A DNA stretch of 26,013 nucleotides from contig CAZXKG010000028.1 in NCBI GenBank assembly GCA_964641695.1, positions 1 to 26,013 of the forward strand, given 5' to 3'. The position numbers and the translations under genes are program-made. Below the pieces are notes generated by a model. The model had not been told where the DNA came from. It saw nothing but the letters and a program-made list of their open reading frames with translations, and did not search any database. Within the stretch, counting starts at the first letter, position 1. Every line of letters begins with the position of its first letter. Below, piece after piece: positions 14,465 to 23,600 of this stretch. Source of the DNA: RHKX01 sp964641695. Lineage in GTDB: Bacteria; Actinomycetota; Thermoleophilia; Solirubrobacterales; 70-9.

Positions 14465-15781
14465 GTGACCGATCGGAAGAGAGATGAAGGCGTTCAGCCT
14501 TGGCCAGATGAACAGGTTCGCCGAAGGGCCCCGGATCTCGGCCGAGCATGCTTTGGCCTCCTCTACTCCGAGCATCGCTGGATCCACCGTCGCGTGGAGA
14601 CGATCAGCATGCTTAGCAGGGAGAGCATCAGAAGGTCTGTATCAGTGGATTTCACCTTGCCTGCCGCGTTGAGGCCGCTGCTGGCATTTGGCTATGCGGC
14701 CGATAGCCAGCACGTTGCTCCGATCGCAACCCTTGAGAAGGACCGACTACGCCGGTTTGACCTAGTAGATGAGGGGAACTGCTCGCTACCTCTGGTCAGC
14801 CGTGCTCAGAATGAGGAGATCGCGCATCACGCGCTTCTCGCAGCGTGCCAGCTCGCAGTCGATCATGAGGATCTTGGGCCGATAGAACCCGAGCTTTCGG
14901 ACGTGCTTCGGCGGGTTGCTGCGGGGCCCGCAGACGAGGCCACGGGTGCGCTGGAGTTGTTGCTCGAGGACGCCAAGGGCGGGGAGCCGCAGCGTCACGC
15001 GATTGTGCAAGACCCTCGCGCGTCGAACCTTCTGCTTGATCTGACGTACAACTATGTATTGCTCGTCGTTCTAAATGCTCCAGCGCGTCGCAGGGTCGTG
15101 AAGTTCTCTTGGGACGATTTCATCGATCAGGCAGATGAGCGGACTGGGTTGAGAAGCGGCTTGGGGTGGATGCCCCTAACGATCGAAACAGAGGTTGCTG
15201 CGGCGATACGAACCAAGAGCTATCACGCCGAGGTTGAAGTACCCGAGGATCTGCGAATAGTTGGGAGCGTGATCTTGGACCGGCGCAATCACAGCTTGCT
15301 TGCATTCGACACGGACGCCGACCGTGCGGCGCTTCATGCGCCAGATGTTCCGCCCGCCGCGGATCCGATCCTGCTATTTGGCGTTAGAGCGGAGCGTGTG
15401 GGATTTCCGACGGTCGCCTGGGTTGTTGCCGCCGTGATAGCGGCCTTGCTGTCACTTGGCGCCTTCTGGGGTGATCTGGATCCGGGAAAGGCCGGCCCCC
15501 CGATATCGGTGTTGCTGGCGGCGTCCGCGGTCTTCTCGGGGCTTGCTGCCAGCCGGGGCCAGCACCCGCTTGTCCAAAGACTCTTCATCGGGCCTCGCCT
15601 TTGCCTCTTGGTGTCGGCGCTTGCGGCGCTAGCAGCTGCCTCGACATTGGCATTTGGCCTTGGTGCGCCGATAATCGAGGGTGTTTGGAAGGTCGCGGCT
15701 GTTGTAGCGACCGTCTCATCTATTATGCTCGTAGTCACGGCGTGGCGATCGGCGCCCGCCTCCAGAACGGAGCCGTTATGA
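14465..15781 (+). CDS. uncharacterised protein with soluble N-domain and four C-terminal membrane helices
   Basis: The product is 438 residues if GTG 14465 is the start; GTG 14594 and ATG 14609 are in-frame alternatives. None has a clear ribosome binding site, but residues 38-63 (RWIHRRVETIS, RRSVSVDFTLP) look conserved, favouring the long form. Residues about 40-310 form a soluble domain with no motif I can name. Predicted membrane helices lie at about 314-335, 346-364, 378-399 and 405-427. The stop overlaps the start of the 72-residue gene (ATGA), so the two are translationally coupled. GC is lower than in the flanking genes (one sampled line 55%). Its place beside mobile-element debris and a DISARM locus suggests an accessory, possibly defence, role (inference). 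Confidence 0.7.
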   Translation: MTDRKRDEGVQPWPDEQVRRRAPDLGRACFGLLYSEHRWIHRRVETISMLSRESIRRSVSVDFTLPAALRPLLAFGYAADSQHVAPIATLEKDRLRRFDLVDEGNCSLPLVSRAQNEEIAHHALLAACQLAVDHEDLGPIEPELSDVLRRVAAGPADEATGALELLLEDAKGGEPQRHAIVQDPRASNLLLDLTYNYVLLVVLNAPARRRVVKFSWDDFIDQADERTGLRSGLGWMPLTIETEVAAAIRTKSYHAEVEVPEDLRIVGSVILDRRNHSLLAFDTDADRAALHAPDVPPAADPILLFGVRAERVGFPTVAWVVAAVIAALLSLGAFWGDLDPGKAGPPISVLLAASAVFSGLAASRGQHPLVQRLFIGPRLCLLVSALAALAAASTLAFGLGAPIIEGVWKVAAVVATVSSIMLVVTAWRSAPASRTEPL

Positions 15782-15996
15782 CGTTCTCGGACCTCATAAA
15801 AGCCCTGCAGAAGGGATCCGACCCAGAGTTGAAGTCGCTGCCTCGCGGAACGATCAAACTTGGCTCGGCTCAGAAGTCCGTGGGCTCGTTCGGCTCACTG
15901 GAGCCCAGGAGCTATAAGGAACTCAGCGACAGCGAGTTGCAGGATCTGATCAATGCGGCGCCAGCATCGGCGAGCGGTACACCCGGATCTACCTAG
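15778..15996 (+). CDS. small protein coupled to the membrane protein gene
   Basis: The product is 72 residues from ATG 15778, overlapping the upstream stop by four bases (ATGA). It begins MTFSDLIKALQKGSDPELKS and has a helix-prone acidic patch (KELSDSELQDLINAAP) before a Ser/Gly/Thr tail. There is no signal peptide or membrane helix. I recognise no family. Tight coupling implies that it works with, or is kept in balance with, the membrane protein. Confidence 0.55.
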   Translation: MTFSDLIKALQKGSDPELKSLPRGTIKLGSAQKSVGSFGSLEPRSYKELSDSELQDLINAAPASASGTPGST

Positions 15997-16169
15997 TTGG
16001 AAGTAGCCGGATCGCCGTCTTGTGAGGCAGGCCACCGCGGATCTAGACGCCCCGGCGGTCCTGCCCAGCAGGGGCGGCCGTATTGCCGGATCGGCACCGG
16101 TACCGACCGAAATCCGCACAGTGAGCAGGGTGCTCACCGCCTTCGTTCCGAGCACCGCGGCCGTCATTT

Positions 16170-16193
16170 TCGGTGTCGCGCGAGCGACGCCGA
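16170..16193. other. 10-bp hairpin with GCGA tetraloop
   Basis: TCGGTGTCGC (16170-16179) pairs with GCGACGCCGA (16184-16193), with one G-U pair, around GCGA, a GNRA-type loop. It lies in the 258-base gap 15997-16254, for which I find no convincing gene. No T-tract follows on either strand. It may be an RNA structural element or a terminator-like hairpin. Confidence 0.35.
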
Positions 16194-16254
16194 TCATCTG
16201 CGCACCGGGATACAACCCGGACCCTGCAGGTGCACGTAAGTCAGCGGGCCGAGC

Positions 16255-16701
16255 ATGATGGATCTTGGGCACGTTTCGGAGCGAAAGCGCGCACTCAGAG
16301 AATCACTTGACCGAGCGGAGGAGCTGTGGCGCAAGAGCACTCCAGCACCCCAGGTGATCGATTCGATCGAATGCGTCGCGTGGAGAGCCAATCATCTACG
16401 AAAAGCCCTATATCTCGACGGCGTTCCGGAAGAGTTCCGAGATCTGATGGCTCCCGACCTAGGACAACGCATCCTGAAAACGCGTGATCTCTGGGAACAC
16501 TGGGAAGCTGACGGAAGGGCGGCGAAGTGGTTTGCGGAGCAGCACCCGGAAGCGATCCGGGGAGGGATCTCAGATCGCGGGGGAGTGATTCTGATCTCGG
16601 ATGTCCTGTCGCTTGCCGCGTTGCGGAACCTCGTTGACGACATAGAGAACGAGTTCAAGCGCTGGTGGGATGGCCGGCGTGAGTCGGGTCTGGATGTGTA
16701 G
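16255..16701 (+). CDS. orphan 148-residue helical protein
   Basis: The product is 148 residues from ATG 16255 (ATG 16258 is an alternative). The composition is highly charged and helix-prone, with many Trp and Arg residues (RAEELWRKS, LWEHWEADGRAAKW, EFKRWWDGRR) and one short hydrophobic strand (GVILISDVLSLAAL). It has no signal peptide, membrane helix or known catalytic motif. I do not recognise the family. It is alone, between the membrane-protein pair and the DarT-like gene, in the lower-GC accessory stretch, so a mobile or defence-related cargo gene is likely, but this is inference from context only. Confidence 0.55.
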   Translation: MMDLGHVSERKRALRESLDRAEELWRKSTPAPQVIDSIECVAWRANHLRKALYLDGVPEEFRDLMAPDLGQRILKTRDLWEHWEADGRAAKWFAEQHPEAIRGGISDRGGVILISDVLSLAALRNLVDDIENEFKRWWDGRRESGLDV

Positions 16702-16771
16702 GCGTCGAAGAACCTGCAGCCGCGGACAGCCGAATAGGTTTCTAACGGCCGCGATCGCGGCGAAGAACCTG
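16702..16771. repeat. imperfect direct repeat with adjacent 14-bp palindrome
   Basis: GCGTCGAAGAACCTG (16702-16716) recurs as GCGGCGAAGAACCTG (16757-16771), 14 of 15 bases alike and 55 bases apart. The second copy overlaps a perfect palindrome GCCGCGATCGCGGC (16748-16761). Apart from these, the 309-base stretch 16702-17010 holds no gene I can support; a short open frame on the minus strand near 16810-16990 is not recognisable. Confidence 0.4.
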
Positions 16772-17010
16772 GCGAGTATTCCGGCCCGACCGGCCCGTCG
16801 GCGCCACGCTCAAATGGCATCGAGCGCCTCACGCTGCACGTCAAGGGCCTGACGCTTGCCGCCGACTCGCTTGACGATGCGCGATGATGCGGTACGGATG
16901 GGGGCGGTTCCCAGAACTCGTCGACGGCCAGACGTACCGGACGCGGCGTGCAAGGCGGTCAAGCAGATGAGCGTGGTGGCCACGCTTTCTCGGCTGACGG
17001 AGGTAGGTCG

Positions 17011-17829
17011 ATGACAGAGCCGATCCAGTTGGCGTTGACCATGGTAGGGGCGCGGGCGAGAAAGCTGTGTCATGTGACGCCTGCTTCGAACCTTCTCGAT
17101 ATTGGTGCCAGTCAGGCATTGCTGTCCCCAGCCCTCCGAGGGGTCGCTCCGACCCACGGCTGGGGCCCCAACGCCGTGATTGCCAGCAGAACCGTCTGTT
17201 TGTCGTGGCGGCCGAGCTGGGGGCTTGTGAGACAACGGTTCCCTACCGTCGAGAAGGTGATTTTGGAGTTTGATGCGATTGAGATTCCAAACCTTCCCAC
17301 TGCGAAATTCGTGCCTTTCAATGCTGCCGCAGGCGAGGCTCATCGCTACATCGCCGGTGAGATCGAGCAACTCGCCGCTCTGCGGGAATGCGTTAGCCGG
17401 GCTGAAGTCCTGGTAAAGGCGGAAGTTCTCGTGTCCGACGAGGTGCCTCTTTCTGCCTTGCGCGGCGTGCACTTCAGCGATCAGCAGGCGAAAGAAGCGT
17501 GGTGGCCGCTATTTCGTAGCTCTATCTGCAGCGCGGGAATACCTTGCCCGGAAGCTCGGGTGTATGCGGAGGGCGTGTTCCCGTTCTTGCCATCAGAGTT
17601 CATAACGACGGAGCGGCTGCGTCCGGTCTTCGAAGGCGTCGATCGCAGGGTTCGCCCAATCTCGGCGGCGCCGGCCTTGACTCCCGCGGAGATTGATCAG
17701 GTCAACGCTGAGGACAGGGGTGGGCACTGGATGGACGATGACGACTGGGATGAGCCTCAAGAGGTCGATGAGCCACCGTTGTACGACGACTACTCGGAGG
17801 AAAGTTCGCCCGATGATCCCGAACTATGA
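17011..17829 (+). CDS. DarT-like (DUF4433-type) putative ADP-ribosyltransferase
   Basis: The product is 272 residues. ATG 17011 is chosen over upstream starts because ACGGAGGTAGG (16997-17007) precedes it. The N-terminus ARKLCHVTPASNLLDIG with H21, T23 and N27 resembles the NAD-binding start of DarT (YHiThixNLpsIL). The later KAEVLVSDEVPLSALRG (136-152) resembles the strand with the catalytic Glu (candidate E138; E132 lies in a near-duplicate RAEVLV). RTVCLSWRPSW (60-70) occupies the place of DarT's VPFYFxxRSPM segment. DarT enzymes ADP-ribosylate thymidine in single-stranded DNA and act in toxin-antitoxin and phage-defence systems. The last 45 residues are very acidic (MDDDDWDEPQEVDEPP). No DarG macrodomain antitoxin lies next to it. 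It ends 56 bases before the SNF2 gene. Assignment is by motif recognition and is moderate. Confidence 0.55.
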   Translation: MTEPIQLALTMVGARARKLCHVTPASNLLDIGASQALLSPALRGVAPTHGWGPNAVIASRTVCLSWRPSWGLVRQRFPTVEKVILEFDAIEIPNLPTAKFVPFNAAAGEAHRYIAGEIEQLAALRECVSRAEVLVKAEVLVSDEVPLSALRGVHFSDQQAKEAWWPLFRSSICSAGIPCPEARVYAEGVFPFLPSEFITTERLRPVFEGVDRRVRPISAAPALTPAEIDQVNAEDRGGHWMDDDDWDEPQEVDEPPLYDDYSEESSPDDPEL

Positions 17830-17885
17830 GCCGGATGCGAAAGGGCCGACACCTTCGTCGCTGAATCGGCTATGACTCTCTCCTG

Positions 17886-20690
17886 ATGGGAGGCCGGGGA
17901 CAAGGAGCTACGACGATCGCGCCGGGGGCGCGCGTCGAGGTGCGGGACGAGGAATGGCTTGTCACCAAGGTCGAGGAGACCAACTGGGACGGGACGATGG
18001 TCCATGCGGTTGGGCTCTCGGAGTTGGTGCGCGATCAGGAAGGGATTTTCTCGACGGAGCTGGATGCGGTCGTGGCCCAGGATCCGACGAAGACGGAGCT
18101 GGTCTTCGACGAGTCGCCGGCTTTCGTCAACTCGCGGCTGCATCTGGACGCGTTGCTGCGGCGGACGCCGTTGCCGATCACGGAGACTCGGCCGGCGGTG
18201 GGGCACAAGCAGCTTCTGCGTGAGCTCGAGTATCAGAAGCGCGCGGTCAAAATTGCCTTGGAGCAGCCGCGCCCGCGGCTCTTGATCGCCGATTCGGTCG
18301 GGCTCGGGAAGACGTTGGAGATTGGGATGATCCTCAGCGAGTTGATCCGGCGGGGACGTGGGGAGCGGATCATGGTCGTCACGCCGCGCCACATCCTCGA
18401 GCAGTTCCAGCACGAGCTTTGGACCCGCTTCTCGATCCCGCTTGTCAGGCTCGATTCAAAGGGGATTCAACGCGTTCGACGCAAGATTCCGGCGACACGC
18501 AACCCCTTCAGCTACTTCAAGCGCGTCGTCATCTCGATTGACACGCTCAAAGACATAGGGCGCTATGGCCACCACCTCGACAACCTGCGCTGGGACGCAG
18601 TGGTCATCGATGAGTGTCACGGCATCACGAACCGCTCGACCGAGAGGCATCGCCTCGCGGCTACATTGGCCCCGAAGGCGAACGCGTTGATCCTCGCCAG
18701 CGCCACTCCCCACAACGGCAAGCGGGAGTCATTCGCCGAGCTGATCACGATGCTCGACCCGACCGCGATCGCCGACAAGGCCGACTACGGCCACGAGGAC
18801 ATCGACCACCTCTACGTCAGGCGCTTCAAGAAGGACGTGATCGCCGAGGTCTCCTCCGATTTCCCCGAGCGAGCGGAACCGCTGCCGATCCTGATTGATG
18901 CCTCCCCCGAGGAGAACGGGGTTATCGACGAGCTCGACTCCGCCTGGCTGCATCCGGAGGGCTCCAGCCCGACTACCGGTAAGGGGAGCCGTCTGTTCCC
19001 GTGGAGCCTGCTCAAAGCTTTCCTCTCCTCGCACGTGGCGTTGACCGAGACGATTGACAACCGGCTCGCGACCATCCGCCCTGCGACGCAGGAAGGGGAC
19101 CGCGACGCACTCGCCGAGGCGGAAGCGCTTCGCCAGTTGAGATCCCGGGCAGAGGCAGTAGACGAGACCAGCGCGAGCAAGCTCGACAGGCTGGTCGAGG
19201 AGCTCACCACGATAGGAGTCGGCCGGCGCTCCGAGACTCGGGTCGTCGTCTTCTCGGAGCGAATCGGGACGCTCCGGTGGCTCCGAGACGAGCTGCTCGA
19301 GCGCCTCAATCTCCCTGAATCAGCGATCGCCCTTATGCACGGAGGTCTTCCCGATACCGAGCAGATGGAGATCGTCGAGCAGTTCGGTCAGCGCGAGGGC
19401 AAGATCAGGATCCTGCTCAGCGGCGACGTCGCATCCGAGGGCGTCAACCTGCATCGGGAATGTCACAACCTCATCCACTATGACCTGCCGTGGAGCGTGA
19501 TCCGGATCGATCAGCGCAACGGGCGGATCGACCGCTACGGGCAGACGCACCGCCCCGAGATCCGCGCGCTGCTGCTCAACCCGGACAACGAGCGCCTACG
19601 CGGGGATCTGCGCGTCCTGCGGCGTCTTCTCGAGAAGGAGCACGAGATCCATCAGACGATCGGCGATGCGGCCGCGCTGATGGGCCTCAACGACATCGAT
19701 GCCGAGGAGGATGCAATCGAGCGAGGCCTGGCGGAGGGCAAGGCGGCCGAGGAGGTGGTCCCCGAGTCCCCGGAGGGCTTCGACGTCCTCGACTTCCTCG
19801 ACGGCAACGAGACCAGTGGCGAAACCGGCGTCGTCCCCACGGCAGAAGCGCCCAAGCTGTTCTCCGACGACGCCGAGTTCGTCGAGCAGGCGCTGCGTCG
19901 ATCGTTCGACGGCTCGGCGTGGGAGGAGCTCGAGCTACGGCGAGAGAGCGGCAGCGCGATGATCTCCCTCGCTCCGCCCCCTGACCTCACTCGCCGGCTC
20001 AGCGGCCTGCCGCAGAGCTACCTGCGCGAGCAAGGCGTGGACGAGCGCCTCCGCCTCACCACTGACCGCGACGAGGCCGAGCGGAGCCTCACCGCCGCGA
20101 GGCAGAGCGGCGACTCGATGTGGCCCCGCGTGGGTTGGCTCGGCGCGCAGCACCCCCTCTTGGAGTGGCTGACCGACAAGGTCCTGGCGCAGAGCCCACG
20201 TGGGACCGCACCGGCCTTCCGTGCGGCGGTCACCGAGCCCACCCTGCTCGTGCAGGCGATGTACTCGAACCGCTTCGGCCAGCCGACCGTAGTCGAGTGG
20301 CTCGCCATCTCCGGGCTCGACGGGGACGATCCGCAGGTCGAGGACCTACACGCCGTCCTGGTCCGCGCCGGAGTGAACGATCGGATGACCAACAGGGGGG
20401 AGGCGGAGGACGTTGAACGGGCGCAGGCGATGATCCCTCGCGCCGTCGAGGTCGCCCGCGCCCACATCGAGGGCTCTCGGGACGAGGCCGAGGCAGGGCT
20501 GAACGAGCGCCTGGAGGAGATGCGGGGAAGGGCCGTCAGCTGGCGGCAGGAGGCTCTCGATCTCGCACGTTCCGAAGGCGCGCGGCGGAACGTGGTCGAG
20601 GCCGCGGACGGCGCCGAGGCCCTCTCGCGCGACATGCGTAGCAACAACGCCCCCTTGATCCGAGTCGTCGGCGCGATCCTTCCGGACTGA
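17886..20690 (+). CDS. drmD: SNF2-family helicase, DISARM DrmD-like
   Basis: The product is 934 residues from ATG 17886 (weak ribosome binding site). Helicase motifs appear in order: motif I DSVGLGKT (136-143), motif II DECH (242-245), SATPHNG a little later, ASEGVNLHRECHNLIHYDLP, and motif VI QRNGRIDRYGQ (543-553). Motif I has Ser where most SNF2 proteins have Glu (DEVGLGKT). The C-terminal 350 residues are charged and helical. It is followed after three bases by the adenine methyltransferase and then by a DEAD/DEAH helicase, the order of class 1 DISARM (drmD-drmMI-drmA-drmB-drmC), which restricts unmodified incoming phage DNA. Motifs prove the SNF2 family; the DISARM role comes from gene order and size. 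Confidence 0.8.
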   Translation: MGGRGQGATTIAPGARVEVRDEEWLVTKVEETNWDGTMVHAVGLSELVRDQEGIFSTELDAVVAQDPTKTELVFDESPAFVNSRLHLDALLRRTPLPITETRPAVGHKQLLRELEYQKRAVKIALEQPRPRLLIADSVGLGKTLEIGMILSELIRRGRGERIMVVTPRHILEQFQHELWTRFSIPLVRLDSKGIQRVRRKIPATRNPFSYFKRVVISIDTLKDIGRYGHHLDNLRWDAVVIDECHGITNRSTERHRLAATLAPKANALILASATPHNGKRESFAELITMLDPTAIADKADYGHEDIDHLYVRRFKKDVIAEVSSDFPERAEPLPILIDASPEENGVIDELDSAWLHPEGSSPTTGKGSRLFPWSLLKAFLSSHVALTETIDNRLATIRPATQEGDRDALAEAEALRQLRSRAEAVDETSASKLDRLVEELTTIGVGRRSETRVVVFSERIGTLRWLRDELLERLNLPESAIALMHGGLPDTEQMEIVEQFGQREGKIRILLSGDVASEGVNLHRECHNLIHYDLPWSVIRIDQRNGRIDRYGQTHRPEIRALLLNPDNERLRGDLRVLRRLLEKEHEIHQTIGDAAALMGLNDIDAEEDAIERGLAEGKAAEEVVPESPEGFDVLDFLDGNETSGETGVVPTAEAPKLFSDDAEFVEQALRRSFDGSAWEELELRRESGSAMISLAPPPDLTRRLSGLPQSYLREQGVDERLRLTTDRDEAERSLTAARQSGDSMWPRVGWLGAQHPLLEWLTDKVLAQSPRGTAPAFRAAVTEPTLLVQAMYSNRFGQPTVVEWLAISGLDGDDPQVEDLHAVLVRAGVNDRMTNRGEAEDVERAQAMIPRAVEVARAHIEGSRDEAEAGLNERLEEMRGRAVSWRQEALDLARSEGARRNVVEAADGAEALSRDMRSNNAPLIRVVGAILPD

Positions 20691-20693
20691 GCC

Positions 20694-23600
20694 ATGTTCG
20701 ACTCGATCGCCAACCGCAACGAGTACTTCTCCGACCACTACCTCGATTCCGTCATCGCCGGCGATCTCACCGATCTCCGTAAGCGGTGGAAGGAGGCTGA
20801 GGAGAGCGGGGACGCAACAACCCGCACCAGGCTCGGCTCACTTCGCGGACCGTTGTTCGAGGCGAAGGGTCGCCTCAAGGACGGGAGCCCAGAGGCGCTA
20901 CGGGAGGCGAACAGCCTGGTTCTGGAAGCGTTCGGATACTCGCCGGAGGAAGGCGCGATCGTGCTTGAGCGCGGCGAATCGCAGACGGTCGAGGTCCCGA
21001 TCCTGGCGCGTGGCGGCGGCACCGATGAGCTCCCCCGGGTGATCGCGATCGAGGCCTCCTTCGCGGACGAGGCCGACGGGGCGCTGGCGTTCGAAGACGA
21101 TGGCAGTCAGGCGCCGGGCTTCTCGCCCGCCGGCTTGCGGTCGCCGGTCGCGGTTCTCGGAGAGCAGCAGCGCGATCCCTCGGCGGCGGTCTCGGCGATC
21201 TTCGAGAGCGAGCACCCGCCGCACCACGTGCTCGTCGTCGCCGGTGCCGTCCTGGTCCTCGCCACGCGTGGGAAGTGGCATCAGGGCAAGTACCTCGCGG
21301 TGGATCTCGGCACGGCTTTGGAGCGCGGTGACACCAAGGCCAAGGGCGAGTTGGAGACGATCGCCGCCCTGTTCAGCCACGAGGCGCTGGTGCCCCACGA
21401 CGAGAGCGCCGAGGCGGAGATCGACCGCTTCGACGCGAAGTCCGTGCGCAACGCCACCGGGGTCTCCGAGGATCTCCGCGAGGGTGTTCGGCGCGCGGTC
21501 GAGATGATCGCCAACGAGGCGATCGCCCAGCGGCTGGCGCAGAAGAAGGCCGTCTACGAACATCCGGGGTTCGCGCGGCAGATCACCGCCGAGGCCCTGC
21601 GCTACCTCTACCGGATCCTCTTCCTGCTCTACGCCGAGTCGCGCCCGGAGCTGGAAGTGGTCCCGGCGCTCTCGGAGGCCTATGAGCGGGGTTACGGGTT
21701 GGAGCGGCTACGCGAGCTGACGATCGCCGATCTCCACACCGACGAGGCCCGTCGCGGCACCCACATCGACGACTCGCTCCGGATGCTCTTCAAGCTCGTC
21801 AACGAGGGACATCGCCACGTCGAGGCTCAGCGTCAAGGCGACCTCGGCAGCGGAGATGAGGAGGTTTCCGACGATGACACCGGGTTCATCTTCCACCCGC
21901 TCGAGTCCACGCTCTTCTCGCCGAAGTCGACACCTCTCCTGGACTCGATCGGGCTGCGGAACGAAGCGATGCAGAAGGTGCTGGAGCACCTGCTGCTCAG
22001 CGCCGAGTCGAAGGGGAAGGAGCGCCGGTTCGTCTCCTACCAGGCTCTCGGCATCAACCAGCTCGGCGCTGTGTACGAGCGGCTGATGGCCTACTCAGGC
22101 TTCCTCGCGGAGGAGGACCTCTACGAGATCAGGGAAGTCGACAAGAAGGGCGAGCAGAAGAAGGGCGGGGCGAGCTGGGTCGTTCCCGTCCACCGTGCCG
22201 ACGAGTTCCCCGACGCGGCCTTCGTCACCGAGCGGGACGAGGAGACCGGGGAAGATCATCGTGTCCGCTACCGCAAGGGGGAGTTCGTCTACCGGCTCTC
22301 GGGGCGGGACCGTCAGCGCTCTGCCTCCTACTACACGCCCGAGGTGCTGACGGAGTTCGTCGTCCGGCATGCGCTGGAGGAACTGCTCGACCAAGGCGAC
22401 ACCACGACCAGCGCCGACGAGGTCCTCGAGATGACGATCTGCGAGCCCGCCCTGGGCTCCGGAGCCTTCCTCAACGAGGCGATCAACCAGCTCGCCTCCG
22501 CGTATCTGAGCCGCAAGCAGCTGGAGCTCGGGGAGACGATCGATCCCGAGCGCTACCCCGAGGAGCTGCAGAAGGTCAAGGCGCACTTCGCCCTGCACCA
22601 GGCCTACGGAGTCGATCTGAACGAGGCGGCGGTCGAGTTGGCGGAGGTCTCGCTCTGGCTCAACGCGATGCACGCGGGCTTCAAGGCGCCGTGGTTCGGC
22701 CTGCACCTGCGCCGTGGGAACTCGCTGGTGGGAGCGCGGAGGGCCGTCTACCAGTCCGACCAGCTCGAGAAGAAGGCTTGGCTCAAGGCGCCGTACGAGG
22801 ACCGGCCGCTCACCGATCGGCTGATCGGCCCGAATGAGATCCATCACTTCCTGATTCCCGGCGAAGCGTGGGGGGCCGTCGCATCCACCAAGGAAGCGAA
22901 GGAGCTGGCACCTGACGACGCGAAGGCGCTCGCCGACTGGGCGAAGCGGATCAAGGCCGCCGCAGCGAAGGAGAACCCCGCTCGCCTGCTCGCGTTGAGC
23001 GGGCGGGTCGAGGACCTGTGGGATCTAGCTGTGGAGCGGCTGAGGATCGCCGAGGGAGAGCTGCGGCGCAATCTCAGGCTCTACGGACAACCCGATCCCG
23101 ACGGCGTCGACCTGGACCTCTCGGGGCGGTCAGCGGTAGAGGCGGCTCTTGACGACGAAGACACCGCGCTTGCCCGTCTCCGGCTCGTGATGGACGCCTG
23201 GTGCGCGCTGTGGTTCTGGCCATTGGACGTCCGTCCCCCGGAGTGGGCCCAATGGCTGGAGATGCTGGAGCTAGCCCTTGGGCTCGATCCCGACGACGCG
23301 GAGAACCTGCTCCCCCTAGAGCCCACCCTCGACGACATCGAGACGATCGAGGATCTCGACAACGAGGTCGAGGACGCCTACGGGATGGCATCGATCGGGG
23401 ATCTGATGGAGCGGTTCGAGTGGCTTGCCACGGTCAGGAAGATCGAGGAGTCAGAAGGCTTCTTCCATTGGGACCTCGAGTTCTGCCACCGGCTGCGTGA
23501 TGGGGGGTTCGAGTTGGTAGTTGGGAATCCGCCGTGGGCAAAGGTGGAATGGCACACATCTGAAGTTGAGGCAGAGATCGATCCAAGCGCGCTTTTCGAA

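Noticed and set aside
14280..14587. minus-strand frames ending near 14280-14285
   Set aside because: No recognisable domain or ribosome binding site; they run into the 5' end of the opposite membrane-protein gene.
15997..16258. overlapping short frames on both strands in the gap before the orphan gene
   Set aside because: No start signals, no family; both strands read ARATP through the same hairpin, which is a palindrome effect.
16810..17472. 220-codon minus-strand frame
   Set aside because: Mostly antisense to the DarT-like gene; only its last part lies in a gap and matches nothing I know.
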